From Stenogyne calaminthoides (taxonomy: Eukaryota > Streptophyta > Magnoliopsida > Lamiales > Lamiaceae), in the NCBI GenBank assembly GCA_037126765.1, contig JBBCBC010000034.1, forward strand, positions 16,366,691-16,430,690: a stretch of 64,000 nt of DNA. The letters run 5' to 3'. Of the stretch, positions 58,564-64,000 are shown in pieces (the first letter of the stretch is position 1; each line of letters begins with the position of its first letter). The notes under the pieces were generated by a model that was not told the origin of the DNA, searched no databases, and saw only the letters and a list, made by a program, of their open reading frames with translations. The translations under genes and the position numbers were made by a program.

Positions 58564-59320
58564 CTAATCAATATAATCAAAATTCAAAGTTCTCATGCAA
58601 GACCTGAATTTTTCTACCGAAAGACATTTGGTACCCATATCAACAGGATTAAATTCTGAAGCAATTTTCTCAAGATTAATAATGCCTTTTTCAACAATAT
58701 CACACACAAAATGGTATCTAACATCAATATGTTTGGTTCTATCATGGAATACAGGATTCTTACACAATTGTATAGCATATTGACTATCAGAAAACACAAC
58801 AACTTCACCTTCAAGGAAACTAATTTCAGAAATAAGACCTTTTAACCAAATGGTCTCTTTAGCAGCCTCAGTAATCGCACATATTCAGATTCAGTAGTGG
58901 ACAAAGCAACAATATGTTGTAATTGTGATTTCCAACTAATACAAGCACCGCATAAAGTGAACACATAAGAAGTGGTAGATTTCCGATTATCTTTATCATT
59001 AGCATAGTTAGAATCCACATAACCAACTAACCTCACACCATTTGCAGATTTTGAGAATTTAAGACTTACCTCCATCGTACCCTTAAGGTACTTAAGAAGC
59101 CACTTCAAAGCCTCCCAATGAGGCATACCTGGATTAGACATATATCTACTCAAGCAACTAACAAAATAAGCAATATCAGGTCTAGTGCTTACCATGAGAT
59201 ACATCACAGATCCAATTGCGTTTGAATAGGGCACGTCTTTCATCTCATCAATTTCAGACTTAGTCTCGGGGGACTGAGTCTTACTTAGCACAAAATGGGC
59301 AGCAAGAGGCACATTAACAG
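58564..59320 (-). pseudogene. Copia-4 RNase H and end of polyprotein
   Basis: The post-RT linker (PYSNAIGSVMYLMVSTRPDI) and RNase H start (LVGYVDSNYANDKDNRKSTT, then ISWKSQLQHIVALSTTESEY) lie in one frame at 59312-58842. The end (VVVFSDSQYAIQLCKNPVFH, RTKHIDVRYHFV) lies in another at about 58830-58564, after a single-base difference near 58883. Confidence 0.85.
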
Positions 59321-60042
59321 AACGACATGGAAAACTTACTCAAAACCTTATCGACATATGAAATCTGATTAAGCAAGAGAGTATGGCTTTTTCTATCTCT
59401 TTCAATATTCATGCCTAATATCCTCTTAGCATTACCAAGATTTTTCATGTCAAATTTATCACCAAGGCATTTCTGAACATGCTCAACAGTTTTAATGCAA
59501 GGACTAATAAGAAGCATGTCATCCACATATATGAGCAAGAAGAAAGGAACAAATGCATCTTTCTTGAAGTAAAGACAATGATCAAACGAACTTCTTTTTA
59601 GTTTCAAAGACATCATGCATTCATCAAATTTCTTATTCCACTGTCTCGGTGATTGTTTCAATCCATACAAAGACTTATTAAGAAGACACACATGCTCAGG
59701 ATAATTAGAATCAACAAAGCCATCAGGTTGTCTCATATAAATCTTTTCATCCAAATCACCATGCAAGAAAGCAATTTTTACATCCATCTGTTTCAATTCC
59801 CAATCAAAATGAGCAACAAGAGCAAGCATTATGCGCACAGTGGTAAATTTCACAACAGGAGCAAAGATTTCAGTGTAATCTATCCCCTCATTTTGAGTAA
59901 AACCCTTAGCCACTAATCTAGCCTTAAATCTTATATATTCTGTTTCATCCTTAATCTTGAATAACCACTTACAATCAACAATAGAGCAATGTTTAGGTTT
60001 AGGGACAAGATTCCAGGTTTGGTTAACATGCAAGGATTTCAT
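59314..60042 (-). pseudogene. Copia-4 reverse transcriptase
   Basis: An open frame of 242 codons: VDCKWLFKIKDE, WELKQMDVKIAFLHGDLDEK, SLYGLKQSPRQWNKK and the metal-binding LLIYVDDMLLIS. The catalytic residues are present. It is cut from the integrase upstream by TAA (60043-60045) and from RNase H by a frame change near 59316. Confidence 0.88.
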
Positions 60043-61725
60043 TTATTCTTTCATAGCATTTAACCACTCAACTGAATTTTTAGACTTTAAGGCTTCATTA
60101 TACGACTTTGACTCATTATTGCAAGACTCAAAAGCACTGAAAGCATGCGTATCAATGTGGAAATCATCAAGTTTCGAAGGTTGCCTAATGTTTCTCCTAG
60201 GTCTGTCCCTAGCAAGCTGATAATCAATCAAATCAACATTTTCAGGCACATTTTCCACATATTCAGCAGTAATTTCAGCATTTACAGCAGGCAAATCAGC
60301 ATTTTCAGATTCAGATAAACAAGGCAGGTGCTCCACCTCACTAGGAGGAGTCTCATTCTCATATGAAGACACAGAAGCATGTAAACAAGGAAAATCAGAT
60401 TCATTAAAGATAACATCTCTACTGATAACAACTTTGAATCCACGTTCATCTTTACACCAAAGTCTATAACCCTTCACACCTTCAGGATAACCAAGGAACA
60501 CACATTTCTTAGACCTAGGTTCAAGTTTATCAATCTTTTGATGCACAAATGCAGCACAACCGAAAACTCTCAAGTTAGAATAGTCAATGTTTTTACCATA
60601 GAACACATTTTCAGGGCATTTACCTTTCAAGGGAACGGATGGAGACCTATTGATAAGATAGGCAGCAGTACAAAATGCCTCACCCCATTTTTTAGAAAGA
60701 CCTGAGGCAGCTAGCATGCACTTAACCTTATCAATCAAAGTTCTGTTCTTCCTTTCAGCAACCCCATTTTGTTGGGGCGTGTAAGGAACTGATTTATGCC
60801 TTTTAATCCCAGAATCAATATACAATTTATCCATCAAGTTGTTGCAAAACTCTAACCCATTATCAGTTCTAAGATATTTAATCCTTTTTCCAGTTTGATT
60901 CTCAATCAGAATTTTCTAATCCTTAAACTTTTCAAACACCTCAGATTTGTGTTTCATTAAGAAAATCCAAACTTTCCTAGAAAAATCATCAATCACAGAC
61001 AAAAAATACACATTTCCACCATCGGTGGGCACACTAGCAGGACCCCAAACATCAACATGCAAGTATTCAAGAACATCAGTGCAAGAAGAGGGATTAGGGT
61101 AGGGGTTAACAGGAAATTTAACTTTATGCTGCTTTCCCAACACACATGAATCACAAAAAGGTATGCATGATAATTTTTCATCACCAAAAACACCAGATTT
61201 ATGCAGAATTTCCAACCCATTGTTACTCACGTGTCCTAGTCTTTTATGCCACAATTCAGTCTTGTCAACTTTGACAACATTCACGTGATTAGCACGAAAA
61301 TCAGATTTGGTAAAGCACACATACAAGTTATTTCTTTTAACAGTTTTGAAAAGAACGAAAGAACCCTTCAATATTTTCATGCAACCTTTACCCCATCTAC
61401 CCTCACACCCCTCATCTTCTAATGCAGCACAAGAAATCAAATTGTTGCACAAGTCAGGAACATGTCTTACATTTTTCAAAGTGACAACAACACCAGAGTC
61501 AAGCATCATGCAAACATCACCAATTCCAGCAATATGACATTTTTTCTCATTAGCCATAGAAACAGAGCCATACTTCACTTCTTTATATGATGAAAACAGA
61601 TTTTTAAACGGAGACATATGGAAAGTACAACCCGAGTCAATTAGCCATTCATTTTCACATAAAGCAGTAGAATGCACATAATTCACAAATGGTTCATCAC
61701 ACACTTCAGTCACCATATAAATCAC
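60043..61725 (-). pseudogene. Copia-4 protease, integrase
   Basis: One frame interrupted only by TAG at 60916-60918. The protease shows EWLIDSGCTFHMSP with the normal Asp-Ser-Gly. The zinc-binding part reads WHKRLGHVSNNGLEIL and CDSCVLGKQHKVKF. The integrase core has EYLHVDVWGP, FLSVIDDFSRK, YLRTDNGLEF and TPQQNGVAERKNRT, all expected D, D, E residues. The C-terminal region has FGCAAFVHQK and FLGYPEGVKGYRLW, then a linker ending PRRNIRQPSKLDDF. Confidence 0.88.
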
Positions 61726-62552
61726 ACCATCATGAGTAGACCTAGAAGCATTATTAGCTTGACCTTGCTCTTCATGTTGTTTTTTCTTAGGTTTAGTGCA
61801 CTCTTTGTAATAATGACAGATTCACCACAATTATAGCACTTCCTATTCCTAGACTTAGACCTATGATTTCCATTAGACTTCTTTTTTCCATCATTATTCT
61901 GATTATCATGTTTCTTGTTGTGAGATCTACTAGAAGACCTTCCCCTAACATGCATAACTTCTCCATAATTTTTACTACCCTTCCCGTTGTGTTTTAAATC
62001 ATGCTCCTTACTCTTAAGACCATTAACCACAGTTTCAAGAGTAACATTATCCCTCCCATACTTAATAGCAGACTTGACATCATTATAAGTATCAGATATA
62101 ACATTTAATAGCACAATAGGAGTATAGTCATCAATGCGTTTATCACCCGTTTGCTTAATATCTTGAACAAGTTTAGTAAAAACATCAAGATTCTCATCAA
62201 TATCTTTGTGCAAATCAAGTTTAAACCGGAAAAACTTCTCAAGCAAAAACAATTTACTAGGCAAAGAGTTTTCACTGTATAATTCTTCCAACTTTTCCCA
62301 AAGTTCTTTCGCAGAATCCATAATTCCAACCTTTCTTAACACAGAATTAGACAAATTCAAGATGATTGAAGATAAAGCAAACTCATTCATTTTAATTTTC
62401 TTGTCCTCAGTTTCAGTAGCAGCATAAGAGTGATCAATGGCTTTGTAAACACGTTGTTGGATCAAGATGCATTTCATTTTCTGTTTCCATATACTGATAT
62501 CACCTTTACCATTAAAAGGGGCCAACACAAATGAAGAAGTAGTTGTAGCCAT
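61722..62552 (-). pseudogene. Copia-4 gag
   Basis: Gag start is ATG at 62552-62550 (MATTTSSFVLAPFNGKGDI). UBN2-type gag features follow: SIWKQKMKCILIQQRVYKAI, KELWEKLEELYSENSLPSKL, then a basic RSSSRSHNKKHDNQN stretch and the start of a knuckle (KCYNCGES). The frame changes inside the knuckle at about 61816, so gag ends in an unrelated tail and pol lies in another frame. A longer frame opens upstream of this ATG but leaves the gag similarity. Confidence 0.85.
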
Positions 62553-63331
62553 TTGGTCTACAAAGCTTTGAACACACTTAGGCAAAGACAAACTCACACT
62601 ACACACACAAAGATGCAGAAAAACAGCAAGTAGCAAGCGGAAGCAGGCACTACCACAGGTCACAAGAACATCAAGACCACATAACAAGGAGAGAAAACAA
62701 GCAAATAGATTTCAAGTTTACAAACCTAAAACTACAGCACAAAATTCCCAACCTAAAACCGCGACAAGCGGCTATCTACTGAAAACTGTAAACGAGAGGA
62801 TCAAGCCAATTTACCAGAGCGAGACCCTAGGTAAGGGTCTCAATACGCCAAACAAACAGCAAGTATTCCAAGGGTCAAGCAAACGTTGAACCTTACCACT
62901 TAAATCTCCCACCAGAAATTAGAAAAATAAGGCTAAAATATTTCTGTAAAAATTTCTTAAACACAATTTGTCAAACCCAAAAAACAGAGACAGATTAGCT
63001 AGACAAATAATAAGAAAAGAACCATAAATAAAAAATAAAGGAAATAAATAAAGAAAAAAAATGGCAAAAAACTTACCTCACTCACCTCACTTACAAATGA
63101 CGGCCGCGGCGGTGGTCGGGCCGACTCGAAATGGCGGCGTGGATTCGGTTCCACGCCACGACGATGGCGGCAGGGGCCTTTCTTCGCGAATGGCGGTGGG
63201 AGACAAGCAGCGGAGTTTTCATGGGCGGTTGGACTTTTTGCGAGCGGACGGCGACGCAGAAGCCAAGGCGGCGATGGCGGATCTGCAACCCGGAGGGGCG
63301 GCGAACGGCGGCAACGAGCGGACCTCCAACT
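62553..63331 (-). other. Copia-4 leader with possible intron
   Basis: The leader is 793 nt. A strong donor AG|GTAAGT (minus, junction at 63077/63076) and an acceptor TTTGTAG (62558) just before the gag ATG would remove about 519 nt. 63090-63340 is GC-rich with GGCGG words. The frame through it does not resemble gag. Confidence 0.5.
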
Positions 63332-63344
63332 GGCTCTGATGCCA
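63332..63344 (-). other. Copia-4 primer binding site
   Basis: TGGCATCAGAGCC, one base after the 5' LTR, fits initiator Met-tRNA priming with one change. Confidence 0.75.
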
Positions 63345-63345
63345 C

Positions 63346-63639
63346 TGTTGGGTCTTCTTCCTGATCCTATTATGCACACCGAGGGACACGGGCTCAGGTT
63401 TCCTGATTGTCGGAGACGGAATGAACGGTGTAAGAGGGAAGACTCAAAGATCCACTAAGTATCGGTAGCATTCCCCACTCTTTGTCTCACTCTCTCAATC
63501 TCAGTTGTAACGTCCCAGATTTACAAAGAAGGAGAAGAATAGTATAAATGAAAGCTGCCAACACACCTAGGGTTTTAGTTTGGGAGGGCCTCAAGTAATG
63601 GGCCAAATGGCCAAAACCGAAATGGGCTCAAGCCCAACA
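63346..63639 (-). repeat. Copia-4 5' LTR
   Basis: TGTTGGGTCTTCTTCCTGATC to GCTCAAGCCCAACA on the plus strand, followed by the target duplication ATACC. Confidence 0.92.
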
Positions 63640-63644
63640 ATACC

Positions 63645-63942
63645 TTTCGGAATCTTAGGTTTTATCATATTTGTTGGTCTTTCGTTTAGATTTTTTATGT
63701 GTGTGTAATTTGAAGGTAGTTGTGCAAACTCCGAATCAGATGTTTATTATTCCTATAATAAATCCATTTTATTGGCCACTCCCCCTCCCCAGATTTCTAC
63801 GTATATCCAATTGTGGGAAATCGAATACTGGATAACACGAATTTTGTGGACAACTCGAAGTGAGCTGACTCGGTCTGTGTTGGTGAAGTCGGAAGTGGAT
63901 CTGTGTGCAACTCGGTAAGTTGACTCAGCTTCGATAGGTGAG
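63645..63942. other. Right flank of Copia-4, nothing recognised
   Basis: Joined to the sequence left of 57979, this restores the pre-insertion site. The last 150 bases have several CTCGG and GACTC words but no gene is recognised. Confidence 0.4.
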
Positions 63943-64000
63943 ATGGGCGGCGACAATTCAGAGAAATGTACAGGCTTATGCTCCATTTCATCGTCATTTC
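63943..64000 (+). CDS. Possible first codons of a gene leaving the window
   Basis: An ATG at 63943 with purine at -3 and G at +4 opens a frame (MGGDNSEKCTGL, then Ser-rich) that runs off the window edge. Only 19 codons are visible, so no function can be proposed and it may be chance. Confidence 0.2.
   Translation, partial: MGGDNSEKCTGLCSISSSF

Larger units (their letters stand above)
57979..63639 (-). mobile_element. Copia-4: full-length Ty1/copia element, minus strand
   Basis: LTRs 57979-58272 and 63346-63639 (294 bp each) differ at 7 positions by eye. Both sides have ATACC (57974-57978 and 63640-63644). The primer site reads TGGCATCAGAGCC on the minus strand (63344-63332), and polypurine tract AAAAAGGTGGAGAATT precedes the 3' LTR. 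The single frame expected for gag-pol carries two stops (60916-60918, 60043-60045) and three frameshifts (about 61816, 59316 and 58883). All domains are recognisable. Confidence 0.93.

Noticed and set aside
62553..62687. N-terminal extension of Copia-4 gag resembling a signal peptide
   Set aside because: It is hydrophobic by chance in the leader; gag similarity starts at the ATG at 62552.

Overview
The window is nuclear DNA of a flowering plant, most likely a eudicot. The evidence is AT-rich sequence with long introns, one intact gene of about 22 exons whose product matches the plant SAD2/importin-7 type of importin beta, and a dense set of plant-type transposons: Ty1/copia LTR retrotransposons, a Helitron, and Stowaway-, Tourist-, MULE- and hAT-like MITEs. 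Nothing seen in the sequence fixes the genus.

Positions 1-11500 are intergenic and built mostly from small DNA transposons. They hold a SINE-like end, a MULE-like element with a 10-bp target duplication that carries a minisatellite and a GC-rich fragment, several fold-back MITEs, a 3.2-kb non-autonomous Helitron on the minus strand, and a poorly supported gene remnant near 4.6-5.35 kb.

Positions 11500-41776 are a retrotransposon block. A solo LTR (11515-13276, target duplication AGTTA) is followed by a broken minus-strand copia element that has lost almost all of its 5' LTR (Copia-1, 13575-18612). Next come a much older minus-strand copia relic (Copia-2) and an LTR fragment related to the solo LTR. 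Last is a plus-strand copia element, Copia-3 outer (23170-41776, target duplication CTCCT). A second member of the same family, Copia-3 inner (26421-35764, target duplication ACCCA), sits inside its leader in the opposite orientation. Both Copia-3 copies share an altered protease motif, an altered zinc knuckle and a 26-bp repeat expansion.

Positions 41777-54200 hold the one clear host gene, on the plus strand. Its 22 coding exons (43526-53827) add up exactly to 1038 codons plus stop. MITEs of different families lie in its introns, and the acceptor and start of the penultimate exon are tandemly duplicated, which creates a decoy splice site.

Positions 54200-64000 are intergenic, with a Stowaway-like MITE between direct repeats, a GC-rich block and a TATGCAATGT-type minisatellite. 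They also contain Copia-4, a minus-strand element (57979-63639, target duplication ATACC) with 294-bp LTRs that differ at 7 positions by eye. Its coding region carries two stops and three frameshifts. A possible gene start lies in the last 58 bases.

The transposons are independent insertions, and nearly all their reading frames are broken. The only gene expected to act in the cell is the importin, a nuclear import receptor.
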